Positions 8,988 to 17,415 of a stretch of DNA of 64,000 nucleotides are shown one piece after another (position 1 is the first letter of the stretch; the number at the start of each line of letters is the position of its first letter). The notes under the pieces are model-generated. The model made no database searches. It was not told the origin of the DNA and was given only the letters and a program-made list of their open reading frames with translations. The stretch is from Acidobacteriota bacterium (GTDB lineage: Bacteria > Acidobacteriota > Holophagae > Acanthopleuribacterales > Acanthopleuribacteraceae). The stretch is taken from positions 21,206 to 85,205 of the forward strand of contig PDUC01000035.1 in NCBI GenBank assembly GCA_002747255.1. Direction: 5' to 3'. The translations under genes and the position numbers were made by a program.

Positions 8988-9671
8988 GTGGTATTCATGG
9001 GTTCCAAAACTGCGATTATCGAGGATTTTTTGAACTATTATCGCCTTCGGGATATAGAAACTCCGCCATTCGCGTATGTTATCAACCGTGAAGAAGTAAT
9101 TGAGTCATGTGAATTGTGCTACATGCCTTTCATTGAACTCAAAGTACCTTTAAAAGTCGAGATATTCACAACGGATGTCGAAAACTGGAAGTCCCAAATT
9201 CCAGGGAAACCCATTATGGCGGAATCCTGGGTTATTGGAGATCGCTTTTTCAAAGAAAAGCTAGAGAAACTGCTTCCGGGCGCTTTTTATATCAAACAAG
9301 TTGAAATAAGTTCTTTTCTCAGGAAAACACCCCAAGCTATGCGGAAAAGACAATCAGAAAAGAGCTCACAGCATCAGCCGGGAGCCTTTTATTCGTTTCA
9401 CCCACGGGAAAAAATCTTTTTAGATCGAGGACTGAAAAAAATGTACCCGCCCATTGATTGTCCTGTCTGTAAAAGAGCCATCCCCGATATTCCTTTTGAT
9501 GCCGCTATCATTCCCGATATTCCGCCATCGAGACCCCAGGCAGGCTGCCTGGCTGATTTGCCTTTCGAGGGTTACGACTACCTGTTTCACGAGTGTGTTG
9601 TCCCCGTTCTGCAAAAGGCCTTCCCAAAAATGTTGTTCGAAGAGTTGAGCCCGGAGCCTTTTTTGTTTTGA
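8988..9671 (+). CDS. Hypothetical protein, 227 residues
   Basis: Open frame from GTG 8988, or from ATG 8997 three codons later; neither has a convincing Shine-Dalgarno. The product is soluble, with no signal peptide. Notable pieces are ESCELCYMPF, ESWVIGDRFFKEKLEKLLPGAFYIKQVEI and a second cysteine pair CPVCKR near residue 160. The end reads VLQKAFPKMLFEEL. The 'serine/W-V-I-x-D-x-F' and terminal helices faintly recall the DUF1629/Imm11 immunity family of myxobacteria, but I cannot support that assignment. Codon use looks genuine and the frame is long, so I list it as a real gene of unknown function. Confidence 0.55.
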   Translation: MVFMGSKTAIIEDFLNYYRLRDIETPPFAYVINREEVIESCELCYMPFIELKVPLKVEIFTTDVENWKSQIPGKPIMAESWVIGDRFFKEKLEKLLPGAFYIKQVEISSFLRKTPQAMRKRQSEKSSQHQPGAFYSFHPREKIFLDRGLKKMYPPIDCPVCKRAIPDIPFDAAIIPDIPPSRPQAGCLADLPFEGYDYLFHECVVPVLQKAFPKMLFEELSPEPFLF

Positions 9672-9880
9672 AGGTCACCCTCTTTTGAGTGGGATTGGCG
9701 CTGTAAATACCACATATTGTGGTTAAAAACACGGAGAGACTACAGTATGTTGTGTTTGAAATGCTGCCGATTCATTGTCTGGAATTGATTGCATTTTGTA
9801 CTGGAAAAAATACATTTGTTGACAAAATCTGTTTATAGACGCTATTGTTTTTTATGAGAAAGATGAAACCGCGATGAGGT

Positions 9881-10081
9881 GTGGAAGCTGTGAACACTGA
9901 CGTATTTGACACAATGCCAAGAGAGGAATTGATACTTACTCCCAAGCAATATTTAAAATTTTTACGTGAATCAAAAGACGAAATTGTGTCTACAAAGATA
10001 ATCCCGCCCGTTCTTGGGCGTCCCGGATTTGGGAAAATTAAAGTCAAAACAAAACGAATCCGATTCAAAATGAAACTATGA
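9881..10081 (+). CDS. Small basic hypothetical protein
   Basis: A 66-residue frame from GTG 9881, or GTG 9890 which has GAGG about 10 bases upstream. The protein is hydrophilic, with PREELILTPKQYLKFLRESK and a very basic C-terminus (KIKVKTKRIRFKMKL). Its last four bases, ATGA at 10078-10081, overlap the start of the next gene, so translation is probably coupled. The surrounding DNA is clearly AT-rich. I recognise no family. Confidence 0.5.
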   Translation: MEAVNTDVFDTMPREELILTPKQYLKFLRESKDEIVSTKIIPPVLGRPGFGKIKVKTKRIRFKMKL

Positions 10082-10533
10082 CTGAAAAAGAAAAGAGCTT
10101 ACTGAATCAACATTCAGAAAATAGACAGATATCAGAACGTCAATTAGAGGTTCTTCACAGAGCCTTTGATGTGCAGTTATCTGAAAATGCAATCAATGAT
10201 AAAGAAGTTGAATTAAAGAAAGATCAACTAGAGGTGTATGCTCGCGAAGTAGACCATAGTGCTGAATACTCCAAATTAGCGCTTCAAGCTGCTATTGATA
10301 ACAACAGAGAAGAAAGAGAGCAAAAAATTCGTCTTTCTCGCATATATCTAGTGTGCGGTTTAATTGGTTTTGGGTTGTTTGCACTATTTATACTCAGCTT
10401 GTTATATATTGGAAACGAAGGATTTGCCAAGTTTATTACAGAAAAAATTGGGTACGTAGTAATTGCCGTTGTAAGTTATCTTGTTGGTAAAAAGGCAAGG
10501 AAAAAGCCAGAACATGACGAGCAAGAAGACTGA
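10078..10533 (+). CDS. Coiled-coil protein with two membrane segments
   Basis: This 151-residue protein is coupled by an ATGA overlap to the preceding gene. Residues 1-80 are a long charged helix, likely coiled coil (many E, K, Q and regular Leu). Two membrane segments follow at about 86-107 and 117-135, and the tail is KKARKKPEHDEQED. The topology suggests an inner-membrane protein with a cytoplasmic helical domain. AT-rich composition and lack of relatives I can recognise point to an accessory gene pair. No function can be proposed from sequence alone. Confidence 0.6.
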   Translation: MTEKEKSLLNQHSENRQISERQLEVLHRAFDVQLSENAINDKEVELKKDQLEVYAREVDHSAEYSKLALQAAIDNNREEREQKIRLSRIYLVCGLIGFGLFALFILSLLYIGNEGFAKFITEKIGYVVIAVVSYLVGKKARKKPEHDEQED

Positions 10534-10702
10534 AAGCATAAAGGGCAGCATCAAGCTTGTATTTCTAATAATCGCTTGATAAAAAACCTTTGAAGCGACT
10601 GAGAAACACCCTGGCCGCCCATTCATTAGAGCAAAATGTATTGAGCACCCATACAAGCTCTGAAAATCCGTGCTGTAACGCTGTGTAAAATCAATAACTT
10701 GT

Positions 10703-10779
10703 TGGTGGCGGCGCAGGGAGTTGAACCCCGGACACTACGGATATGAGCCGTATGCTCTAACCACCTGAGCTACGCCGCC
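10703..10779 (-). tRNA. tRNA-Met (CAU)
   Basis: Acceptor stem GGCGGCG/CGCCGCC, A discriminator and encoded CCA. The D arm is TAGCTCAGGTGGTTAGAGC, the anticodon stem TACGG/CCGTA with loop CTCATAT, and the T loop TTCAACT. The acceptor starts with a standard G-C pair, so it is not an initiator. Elongator Met is most likely; a lysidine-modified tRNA-Ile(CAU) cannot be excluded by sequence. Confidence 0.93.
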
Positions 10780-11076
10780 ACAGGAAGCGCCATCATACAA
10801 CAATCTCATTCTTGCAGGCAACTTTTTTATGGAGATTTTTGTGATTAAACTGAAATATGGTGCTTTACCCATCCTGCAGAGACATCTGCCCGGTGATTGT
10901 CCGGGAACAGAGTAATCAAGACTTGCTTGGGGTGCTAGTTGCTTTTGAGCAGGTAAGTTAATCGCCAGTTTGTCGTGGTTGAATCCGAAAAAGGTACAAT
11001 TTGGGCTTTGAGCGGAACGTGAGTGCTTTGACTTTGCTTGTCTGTGGACTTGATTTCTCAGGGTGGTTGTTTAAGC
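10780..11076. other. Intergenic region upstream of tRNA-Met and downstream of ssb
   Basis: About 300 bases between two minus-strand units. It must contain the tRNA-Met promoter. I see no convincing open frame, repeat or attachment-site duplication of the tRNA 3' end. Confidence 0.45.
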
Positions 11077-11103
11077 AAAAAAAAACACGCCCGAAGGCGT
11101 GTT
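11077..11103 (-). terminator. Intrinsic terminator of ssb
   Basis: Stem AACACGCC (11084-11091) with GGCGTGTT (11096-11103) and loop CGAA. On the minus strand it is followed by a run of T (plus-strand A at 11077-11083). It sits 30 bases after the ssb stop. Confidence 0.9.
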
Positions 11104-11132
11104 GAACTCGAATATATGTGAAAACCATTTGT

Positions 11133-11624
11133 TTAGAAGGGAATATCCTCATCGGCGAATTGGTCGCCCTCGGGAATATCGTAGTTCTGGGGTTGCTTCT
11201 CTCCGTACGATTGAGCGGGAGCCCCGTAACTTTGCGATGAACTTTCATGAGTTGAGCCAGAAGCAGGTCCAAATCCACCGCCAGAGTTGTCATCTTTTCC
11301 ACCCAGGAAAAGGAAACGATTGGCGATGATATCAGTCGTGTAGCGCTTGATACCCTGTCGGTCTTCATAGCTGCCATACTCGATGCGACCTTCGATGTAG
11401 ACTTGTCTTCCTTTGCGAAGATAGCGGTTCGCAGTTTCAGCCTGTTTGCCAAATATGGTTATTTGATGCCAAGCTGTTTTTTCTTGACGATCACCATTGG
11501 GTCCGGTGTACTGCTCGGATGTTGCCAATGAAAATTTCACCAGCGCAGTGTTGTTTTGTGTGTATCTCAACTCGGGATCTTTTCCAAGGCGTCCGATAAG
11601 TTGAACTTTATTGAGTCCGGCCAT
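11133..11624 (-). CDS. ssb: Single-stranded DNA-binding protein SSB
   Basis: A 163-residue SSB. The OB-fold occupies about residues 1-108, with MAGLNKVQLIGRLGKDPELRYT at the start, WHQITIFGKQAETANRYLRKGRQVYIEGRI, and the final strand DIIANRFLFLGG. A flexible Gly/Ser/Gln-rich linker leads to the acidic tip DEDIPF, which recruits replication and repair partners. The start is set by AAGGAGG upstream of ATG 11624. The gene stands alone, not next to rpsF/rpsR, and ends at its own terminator. Confidence 0.97.
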   Translation of the reverse strand: MAGLNKVQLIGRLGKDPELRYTQNNTALVKFSLATSEQYTGPNGDRQEKTAWHQITIFGKQAETANRYLRKGRQVYIEGRIEYGSYEDRQGIKRYTTDIIANRFLFLGGKDDNSGGGFGPASGSTHESSSQSYGAPAQSYGEKQPQNYDIPEGDQFADEDIPF

Positions 11625-11797
11625 AATGCCTCCTTATATATTCGAGTTTTACGGTGAAAAACCGCAGGACCATCATAGCAAGAGTCTGTAGATTTTTCAT
11701 CTATTATCGATAGACATTGAAATAATCAGTTTCAATTTTATTTTTCGCCAATAGGTTGTGTTATTTGACCGGTTTTATTTCAGTTTTAAAATAAACC

Positions 11798-12403
11798 TTA
11801 GACCTCCATGGAGGTTGTATTGTCACCATGAGTGTTTGCCACTTTAAACAGGTTGTCGTTTTCTACGTAGAAAACAAACTCATCAAAACGAATTTCATGG
11901 AGGGGTATGTCATAGGACGTTGCCTGATGAAGTAAGGGTATGTTTGTGAGATTTCTACCGACGATGGCATGGTTTCCAGAGTTGCTGACACACGATTGTC
12001 CTATATGATCTTTATCAACTCCACACAGAATGCATAGGCCTTCCTGTATGAGATGACATTTATAGGTGATGAAGCAGCTGCCAGGCGGGAGCTCTCTCTC
12101 GGTTGCGCCAATGACTTCAAAAATGTCAAGCAGCGACAGATCTTTATCCAGGATGAGAACGGTTTCTCTTAAATGATCAAAATGCATTTTCATAGGTGGT
12201 TCCGGTTTTAAGCTGGGGCCATTGTGAGATTGTAAAAAAATGCCCGTAACATATAAACATAATTGTTTTACTTGATTTTGTCGATAAGTGTTTTGTGGTG
12301 CTTGAGCTTGTTTTGACATATCGTCAAGTGTAAAACAGTGCGGATAACTTCTTTGGGCTATATCAAAACGGTTCATTATGATAAAATTAAGCGATTTCAG
12401 CAT
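11798..12403 (-). CDS. Unrecognised protein, possibly PAS-like
   Basis: A 201-codon frame with no good Shine-Dalgarno at its first ATG. A shorter protein from ATG at residue 71 or 73 (MKMHFDHLRETVLILDKDLSLLDIF) is equally possible. That segment, a start followed by 'VLILDKDLSLLDIFEVIGA', resembles the first strands of a PAS sensor domain. The following part has several Cys (GSCFITYKCHLIQEGLCILCGVDKDHIGQSC). No membrane segment. The DNA is AT-rich. Function unknown; start uncertain. Confidence 0.4.
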   Translation of the reverse strand: MLKSLNFIIMNRFDIAQRSYPHCFTLDDMSKQAQAPQNTYRQNQVKQLCLYVTGIFLQSHNGPSLKPEPPMKMHFDHLRETVLILDKDLSLLDIFEVIGATERELPPGSCFITYKCHLIQEGLCILCGVDKDHIGQSCVSNSGNHAIVGRNLTNIPLLHQATSYDIPLHEIRFDEFVFYVENDNLFKVANTHGDNTTSMEV

Positions 12404-12463
12404 GGCAGTTGAAGGGGAACTAAACTGTCAATAAAGATTTTGGAAACTTTATTCATTTTTTGG

Positions 12464-12492
12464 TTGCAAACCCCAAATTGCTATGCTAGATT
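12464..12492 (+). promoter_or_regulatory. Sigma70-type promoter of the tRNA-tuf cluster
   Basis: TTGCAA (12464-12469), a 17-base spacer and TAGATT (12487-12492) lie 42 bases upstream of tRNA-Tyr. This is the only good candidate before the cluster running into secE, nusG, rplKAJL and rpoBC. It is inferred from sequence match only. Confidence 0.55.
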
Positions 12493-12533
12493 ACGATCCC
12501 TGTTGCGTCAGTGTACGTGGCAGACAATTCAGT

Positions 12534-12619
12534 GGGGGAATTCCAGAGCGGTCAAATGGGGCAGACTGTAAATCTGTTGGCGAGCGTCTTCGGTGGTTCG
12601 AATCCGCCTTCCCCCACCA
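12534..12619 (+). tRNA. tRNA-Tyr (GUA)
   Basis: Acceptor GGGGGAA/TTCCCCC, long variable arm, anticodon loop CTGTAAA with GTA, T loop TTCGAAT, and encoded CCA. First gene of the three-tRNA block before tuf. Confidence 0.95.
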
Positions 12620-12622
12620 AGA

Positions 12623-12699
12623 GCGGGAGTAGCTCAGCTGGCTAGAGCATTAGCCTTCCAAGCTAAGGGTCGCGGGTTCGAATCCCGTTTCCCGCTCCA
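12623..12699 (+). tRNA. tRNA-Gly (UCC)
   Basis: Acceptor GCGGGAG/TTCCCGC with one G-T pair, anticodon stem TTAGC/GCTAA with loop CTTCCAA, TTCGAAT T loop, and encoded CCA. It follows tRNA-Tyr by three bases, so the two share a precursor. Confidence 0.95.
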
Positions 12700-12708
12700 G
12701 TTTTTTTT

Positions 12709-12784
<76 letters not shown>

Positions 12785-12848
12785 GCTTTCCCTTTGAGTT
12801 TGAAACAAAAAAACAAATAAGAACATTATTTTTTAGGAGAACGGCAAA

Positions 12849-14033
12849 ATGGCAAAAGAAAAATTTGACCGAAGCAAGCCGCACGTGAATATCGGTACAA
12901 TCGGGCATGTTGACCATGGTAAAACTACATTGACGGCAGCTATTACAAAAACACTTGCAGAAGCAGGTAGCACCGAATTCACATCGTATGATCAAATTGA
13001 TAATGCGCCCGAAGAAAGGGAACGCGGTATTACAATCAACACAGCACATGTTGAATACGAAACAGAAACCAGGCACTATGCACACGTTGACTGTCCCGGG
13101 CACGCTGACTATGTCAAGAACATGATTACGGGTGCGGCGCAGATGGATGGAGCCATTTTGGTTGTTTCCGCGGCCGATGGTCCCATGCCTCAGACTCGCG
13201 AGCACATCCTGCTTGCTCGTCAGGTGCAGGTTCCTTATATCGTTGTTTACATGAACAAAACAGACCAGGTTGACGATGAAGAGCTTCTGGAACTCGTTGA
13301 AATGGAGATCAGAGAACTCCTTTCTGACTACGAATTCCCCGGCGACGACATTCCCATCGTGATGGGTTCTGCGCTGAAAGCCCTGGAAGACTCGCCCAAA
13401 GACATCGAGTCCATTAAAGAGCTTATGAAAGCTGTAGACGAGTACATTCCAACTCCCGAACGCGCACTGGACAAGCCATTCCTGATGCCTATCGAAGACG
13501 TTTTCTCAATTTCCGGTCGTGGTACAGTTGTAACAGGCCGTATTGAAAGCGGCGTTATCAAGGTTTCTGAAGAAATCGAAATCGTCGGTATCCGTGAAAC
13601 CATGAAGCGTGTATGTACCGGTGTTGAAATGTTCCGTAAGCTTCTCGATCAAGGTGAAGCAGGTGACAACGTGGGTCTGCTGCTTCGCGGTACAGACAAG
13701 AACGAAGTTGAGCGTGGACAGGTTTGCTCCAAGCCCGGTTCCATTACACCTCACACCAAGTTTGAAGGTCAGGTTTACATCTTGACTAAAGACGAGGGTG
13801 GAAGACACACGCCTTTCTTCAACGGCTATCGTCCTCAGTTCTATTTCAGAACCACAGACGTTACTGGCGTGGCAACACTGCCTGAAGGCATCGAAATGGT
13901 AATGCCAGGTGATCACGTGACACTGTCTGTCGATCTGATTACCCCCATTGCAATGGATGCAGGTCTGAAATTTGCCATTCGTGAAGGTGGACGTACCATC
14001 GGCGCGGGTAACGTATCATCAATTATTGAGTAA
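12849..14033 (+). CDS. tuf: Elongation factor Tu
   Basis: A full-length 394-residue EF-Tu that delivers aminoacyl-tRNA to the ribosome using GTP. The G-domain motifs are GHVDHGKT (G1, about residues 19-26), the switch I end [21 protein letters not shown] (G3), NKTD (G4) and GSALKAL (G5). Domains II and III are complete, including the terminal [22 protein letters not shown] precedes the ATG. It lies between tRNA-Thr and tRNA-Trp within the transcription-translation cluster and is followed by a hairpin. Confidence 0.99.
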   Translation: MAKEKFDRSKPHVNIGTIGHVDHGKTTLTAAITKTLAEAGSTEFTSYDQIDNAPEERERGITINTAHVEYETETRHYAHVDCPGHADYVKNMITGAAQMDGAILVVSAADGPMPQTREHILLARQVQVPYIVVYMNKTDQVDDEELLELVEMEIRELLSDYEFPGDDIPIVMGSALKALEDSPKDIESIKELMKAVDEYIPTPERALDKPFLMPIEDVFSISGRGTVVTGRIESGVIKVSEEIEIVGIRETMKRVCTGVEMFRKLLDQGEAGDNVGLLLRGTDKNEVERGQVCSKPGSITPHTKFEGQVYILTKDEGGRHTPFFNGYRPQFYFRTTDVTGVATLPEGIEMVMPGDHVTLSVDLITPIAMDAGLKFAIREGGRTIGAGNVSSIIE

Positions 14034-14042
14034 TTTTTTTTG

Positions 14043-14079
14043 AAATCCGCACATTCTTGATGGGTGTGCGGGTTTCTTT
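14043..14079 (+). terminator. Hairpin after tuf, possible partial terminator
   Basis: Stem AAATCCGCACA (14043-14053) with TGTGCGGGTTT (14065-14075), then CTTTATC. The T tract is short, so some transcription probably continues into tRNA-Trp and secE. Confidence 0.6.
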
Positions 14080-14091
14080 ATCTTCTGGTAT

Positions 14092-14167
14092 AGGGGTATA
14101 GCTCAGTTGGTAGAGCGACGGTCTCCAAAACCGTAGGTCGTGGGTTCGAGCCCTACTACCCCTGCCA
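14092..14167 (+). tRNA. tRNA-Trp (CCA)
   Basis: Acceptor AGGGGTA/TACCCCT, G discriminator, anticodon stem ACGGT/ACCGT with loop CTCCAAA, TTCGAGC T loop, and encoded CCA. The tRNA-Trp-secE-nusG order is widespread in bacteria. Confidence 0.95.
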
Positions 14168-14185
14168 CCTTCATTGAGGTGAGTT

Positions 14186-14371
14186 TTGGCTAATTATATT
14201 GAACAGTATAAAGCAGCAAGGAAAGAACTGAAGAAAGTACGCTGGCCAGACGCCCCAACGGTTAAAGAGACAAGTGCTCTTGTCGGTGTGGCAACGGTTA
14301 TTTTTGCGGCGTATCTTTACGTGGTAGATATGGCGTTTATTCAGTTTTTCAGAACTTTTTTATTTAAGTAA
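14186..14371 (+). CDS. secE: Preprotein translocase subunit SecE
   Basis: A short 61-residue single-spanning SecE starting at TTG 14186, set by TGAGGTGAG just upstream. The conserved amphipathic helix (YKAARKELKKVRWPDAPTVKETS) is followed by one membrane segment (VATVIFAAYLYVVDMAFIQFF). SecE clamps SecY in the Sec channel. Its size and its position before nusG are the usual ones. The rare TTG start may keep expression low relative to tuf. Confidence 0.95.
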   Translation: MANYIEQYKAARKELKKVRWPDAPTVKETSALVGVATVIFAAYLYVVDMAFIQFFRTFLFK

Positions 14372-14400
14372 GGTTTTGGCAGGGCGCTGGAGTCGGTTAT

Positions 14401-14937
14401 ATGTCAGAAAATGAAATGAAGTGGTACATCGTTCACACTTATTCAGGGTATGAGAACAAAGTAAAAGAAAACCTTGAACAGCGTTTTGAAGCGCTTGGCA
14501 AGGGCGAGCTCTTGCAAGAAGTGCTTATACCAACCGAAAGTGTGATGGAAATGAAAGGCGGTAAGAAAGTCGTTACCACCAAGAAATTGTTCCCCGGTTA
14601 TATTTATCTTCATATGAATCTGACTGATGAAGGGTGGCATATCGTTAAAAACACCCCGCGCGTTACGGGGTTTGTCGGTGGTAGAAATCCCGCTCCACTG
14701 ACAGCTGCTGAGATTGACTCCATTTTGACTCAGGTCCACAATGCGCAGGAAAAACCAAAACCAAAATACTCGTTTGATGTTAACGAGAAAATCAAGATCA
14801 CCGAAGGTCCATTTGCTAACTTTATTGGATCTGTGGATGAAGTGAATCAGGAAAAGGGAACTTTAAAGGTCATGGTTACTATTTTTGGAAGGTCAACTCC
14901 GGTTGAACTCAGCTTCCATGAAGTCGAGAAAATTTAA
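14401..14937 (+). CDS. nusG: Transcription termination/antitermination factor NusG
   Basis: A 178-residue NusG with the NGN domain (WYIVHTYSGYENKVKENLEQR at the start, then PGYIYLHMN and TPRVTGFVGG) and the C-terminal KOW domain (KIKITEGPFANFIGSVDEVNQEKGTLKVMV). It binds the RNA polymerase clamp and links it to Rho or to ribosomal protein S10. The start at 14401 lies 29 bases after secE, and no long insertion between the two domains is seen. Confidence 0.98.
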   Translation: MSENEMKWYIVHTYSGYENKVKENLEQRFEALGKGELLQEVLIPTESVMEMKGGKKVVTTKKLFPGYIYLHMNLTDEGWHIVKNTPRVTGFVGGRNPAPLTAAEIDSILTQVHNAQEKPKPKYSFDVNEKIKITEGPFANFIGSVDEVNQEKGTLKVMVTIFGRSTPVELSFHEVEKI

Positions 14938-14978
14938 TTCATTTCCAGATGTAACAAGGCTCCCCCAAGAGGAAAAAA

Positions 14979-15398
14979 ATGGCAAAGAAAATTCAAGGTT
15001 ATATAAAGCTACAGCTCCCGGGCGGACAGGCAACTCCTGCTCCTCCCGTTGGACCGGCATTGGGTCAGTATGGTGTCAACATCATGGAGTTTGTTAAAGC
15101 GTTCAATGCTAAAACGGCTCAAAACCCGGGGCTGATTGTACCCATCGTGATGACTGTCTATGCAGACCGCTCTTTTACTTTTGAAGTGAAGACGCCGCCC
15201 GCAGCTGTACTCATCAAGAAAGAGCTGGGATTGGAAAGCGGATCAGGTGAACCCAATAAAACGAAAGTTGGGAAGCTTACTAAAGATCAGGTTCGTAAAA
15301 TCGCTGAAATGAAGATGCCCGACCTCAACGCTTCGGATATTGAATCTGCCATGCGCATGATTGAAGGGTCCGCGCGCTCTATGGGCGTTGAAACTTAA
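14979..15398 (+). CDS. rplK: 50S ribosomal protein L11
   Basis: A 139-residue L11. It has the N-terminal [32 protein letters not shown] segment (thiostrepton/stalk-base domain) and the C-terminal rRNA-binding domain with [25 protein letters not shown] and [12 protein letters not shown]. It follows nusG by 41 bases. No sign of unusual change. Confidence 0.98.
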   Translation: MAKKIQGYIKLQLPGGQATPAPPVGPALGQYGVNIMEFVKAFNAKTAQNPGLIVPIVMTVYADRSFTFEVKTPPAAVLIKKELGLESGSGEPNKTKVGKLTKDQVRKIAEMKMPDLNASDIESAMRMIEGSARSMGVET

Positions 15399-15426
15399 AC
15401 CCAAGTTAGAGCTGCTGCAGGCGTAA

Positions 15427-15459
15427 CCACTCCGCACTCGCAGTACAACAGATGAGTGG
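15427..15459 (+). promoter_or_regulatory. Weak hairpin in the rplK-rplA gap
   Basis: CCACTC (15427-15432) can pair with GAGTGG (15454-15459) just upstream of the rplA ribosome-binding site. The rplK-rplA gap is 82 bases while rplA-rplJ is only 13. If an L1- or L10-dependent control element exists, this is one place for it. Speculative. Confidence 0.2.
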
Positions 15460-15480
15460 AAGAGTTTATCAGGAGGTATT

Positions 15481-16176
15481 ATGCCCAGAAGGGGAAAGAA
15501 ATATCGCCAAGCTGCCTCCAAAATTGAGACTCGAATTCATTCAGTGGAAGAAGCGATTGATTTGATTAAATCTTTTGATTTAGCCAAATACGATGAAACC
15601 ATTGAAATAGCATTCCGACTGGGGGTTGATCCAAGACGCGCGGACCAGATGGTACGCGGTACGATCATGTTACCCCACGGAACTGGCAAGGAAAAGAAAG
15701 TCTTAGTTATTGCGCAGGGTGATAAAGCTAAAGAAGCACAGGATGCTGGAGCGGATGTTGTTGGCGGCGAGGAAATCGTAGCCAAGATTCAGGAAGGCTT
15801 CATGGATTTCGATGCTGTTGTTGCTACGCCTCCCATGATGAGACATGTTGGTAAATTGGGTCGAATTTTAGGACCGCGGGGTCTTATGCCCAACCCGAAA
15901 ACCGGCACAGTCACAATGGATGTGAAAACAGCAGTCAATGAAATTAAAGCGGGGAAAGTAGCATACAAAGTCGACAAGACAGGTATTATTCACGCCCCAG
16001 TTGGTAAGAAATCTTTTGACCGGGATAAACTGATTGAGAATGCGTCAAGCATGATAGCTGCCGTTGTCAAGGCAAAGCCGCCGGCAGCAAAAGGTACCTA
16101 TATCAAAAGTGTTTATCTTTCATCAACCATCAGTCCAGGTATTCGTATTGACGAATCCACTGCGATTGGCGTTTAA
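15481..16176 (+). CDS. rplA: 50S ribosomal protein L1
   Basis: A 231-residue L1 with the expected [15 protein letters not shown] start, the [20 protein letters not shown] segment, [19 protein letters not shown] (highly conserved rRNA-binding loop) and [26 protein letters not shown] at the end. Binds the mobile stalk of 23S rRNA at the E site. TCAGGAGG lies directly upstream of ATG 15481. Confidence 0.98.
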   Translation: MPRRGKKYRQAASKIETRIHSVEEAIDLIKSFDLAKYDETIEIAFRLGVDPRRADQMVRGTIMLPHGTGKEKKVLVIAQGDKAKEAQDAGADVVGGEEIVAKIQEGFMDFDAVVATPPMMRHVGKLGRILGPRGLMPNPKTGTVTMDVKTAVNEIKAGKVAYKVDKTGIIHAPVGKKSFDRDKLIENASSMIAAVVKAKPPAAKGTYIKSVYLSSTISPGIRIDESTAIGV

Positions 16177-16189
16177 CAGGAGGTCCTGA

Positions 16190-16708
16190 ATGGAAAAGAC
16201 CAAAAAGGCTGAACTACTTAAACGTGTGAAAGAAGACCTCGAAGGTGTTGACAGTGTATTCCTTTGTAATTTTAAAGGTTTAACTGTTGAAAAAGACACG
16301 GAACTTCGTCGAAAGGTACGTGAATCAGGATCCACATACGAAGTCATTAAGAACAGGATCCTTAAATTGGCTTTCGAGGATTCGGACTTTTCATCACTTG
16401 ATGATCACTTAAAAGGTAATACAGCGCTTGCCTATAACAAAGAAGATATCGTTGCCATTGCAAAACTGATCAGCGAATTTGCAAAAGAAAACGATGCTTT
16501 TGAATTTAAAGCAGGCGTTGTGCAGGGAAATGTTATCGATCAAAATGATTTACAAACCCTGGCTACATTACCATCTAAAGAGGTCCTTGTTTCCAAGTTG
16601 ATGTACATGTTGAACTTCCCAATTCAGGGATTTGCAACGGCACTCAATGGTATGCTGCGTAATGTTGCAGTTGTCCTCGATCAAATCGCAAAACAAAAAG
16701 AAGAATAA
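16190..16708 (+). CDS. rplJ: 50S ribosomal protein L10
   Basis: A 172-residue L10, the base of the L7/L12 stalk. Recognisable by VFLCNFKGLTVEKDTELRRKVRESGSTYEVIKNRILKLA and KGNTALAY, and by the C-terminal helix that carries L12 dimers. The start is set by ACAGGAGG. The gap to rplA is only 13 bases, so there is no room for the long L10 leader seen upstream of rplJ in E. coli. Confidence 0.97.
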   Translation: MEKTKKAELLKRVKEDLEGVDSVFLCNFKGLTVEKDTELRRKVRESGSTYEVIKNRILKLAFEDSDFSSLDDHLKGNTALAYNKEDIVAIAKLISEFAKENDAFEFKAGVVQGNVIDQNDLQTLATLPSKEVLVSKLMYMLNFPIQGFATALNGMLRNVAVVLDQIAKQKEE

Positions 16709-16729
16709 ATCTGTGTAGGAGTTATGACC

Positions 16730-17113
16730 ATGGCAACCTTAACCAAAGAAGAAATTATTGAAAATGTAAAGAATATGACAGTGATGGAACTTGCAGAGCT
16801 CGTAAAGGCTCTGGAAGAAGAATTCGGTGTATCTGCAGCAGCCGCTGTAGCCGCAGCACCTGCTGCAGCCCCTGGCGCTGCTGCTGAAGCCGCTGAAGAG
16901 CAAACAGAATTTGACGTGATGCTTGAAAGCGTTGGTGCAAAGAAAATCAACGTTATTAAAGTCGTTCGCGCCATTACCGGACTCGGCCTTAAAGAAGCAA
17001 AAGAAGTGGTGGATACCGCTCCCAGCGCTGTAAAAGAAGGCGTATCCAAGGAAGAAGCTGAAGAAATCAAAGGCAAGCTCGAAGAAGCAGGCGCTACTGT
17101 CAAGCTTAAATAA
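16730..17113 (+). CDS. rplL: 50S ribosomal protein L7/L12
   Basis: The 127-residue product has an N-terminal dimerisation helix, an Ala/Pro-rich hinge (about residues 36-55) and the factor-binding domain with [33 protein letters not shown] and the end [13 protein letters not shown] 16730 is preferred over ATG 16724 because TAGGAG is 8 bases away rather than 2. L12 recruits EF-Tu and EF-G. It is followed by a 302-base hairpin-rich gap before rpoB. Confidence 0.97.
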   Translation: MATLTKEEIIENVKNMTVMELAELVKALEEEFGVSAAAAVAAAPAAAPGAAAEAAEEQTEFDVMLESVGAKKINVIKVVRAITGLGLKEAKEVVDTAPSAVKEGVSKEEAEEIKGKLEEAGATVKLK

Positions 17114-17415
17114 ACCTGTAAACGAGGTTTTTTCACTCAAACCATGTCGGGGAATTTAGGTTCTCCGACATGGTTGTATATACAGACAGACCGTTTCAGA
17201 ACATGCTGATCGTGATCTGAAATAGAAGAAGCTAGGTTCCAAAGGAAATATTTCCCTGGAACGCACAGTGAAATCATCAAGTTTACCGAGGAACAAAAGG
17301 TTCCTCACTCAGGTTTTTTTCGATTGAACAATTTGACACTAACAAGCGAATCGAAACCGGCCGTTTAAAACGGAACCGGTCTTTTTGTGTCTAAATCGAG
17401 TTACAGGAGCTACAA
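17114..17415 (+). promoter_or_regulatory. Hairpin-rich rplL-rpoB spacer, likely attenuator
   Basis: Four hairpins stand in series. AAACCT/AGGTTT (17112-17130) is followed by T's. AACCATGTCGG/CCGACATGGTT (17140-17175) is a perfect 11-bp stem. GAGGAAC/GTTCCTC is at 17288-17306, with a T8 run a few bases later. The last is the terminator at 17356-17386. Such spacers lower rpoBC transcription relative to rplJL in other bacteria, by partial termination and RNase III cleavage. The role here is inferred. Confidence 0.6.
17356..17386 (+). terminator. Intrinsic terminator-like hairpin just before rpoB
   Basis: Outer stem ACCGG/CCGGT (17356-17360, 17376-17380) and inner stem CCGTTT/AAACGG (17361-17366, 17368-17373), then CTTTTTG. 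It sits 30 bases before the rpoB start, so it probably acts as a leaky attenuator. Confidence 0.65.

Noticed and set aside
8988-9671. Imm11/DUF1629-type immunity protein
   Set aside because: Only a faint resemblance in two short segments; no toxin gene next to it, so the family was not assigned.
16739-17140. Ala/Ser- and Phe/Cys-rich frames antisense to rplL
   Set aside because: They mirror the Ala-rich hinge of L7/L12; no independent start signal.
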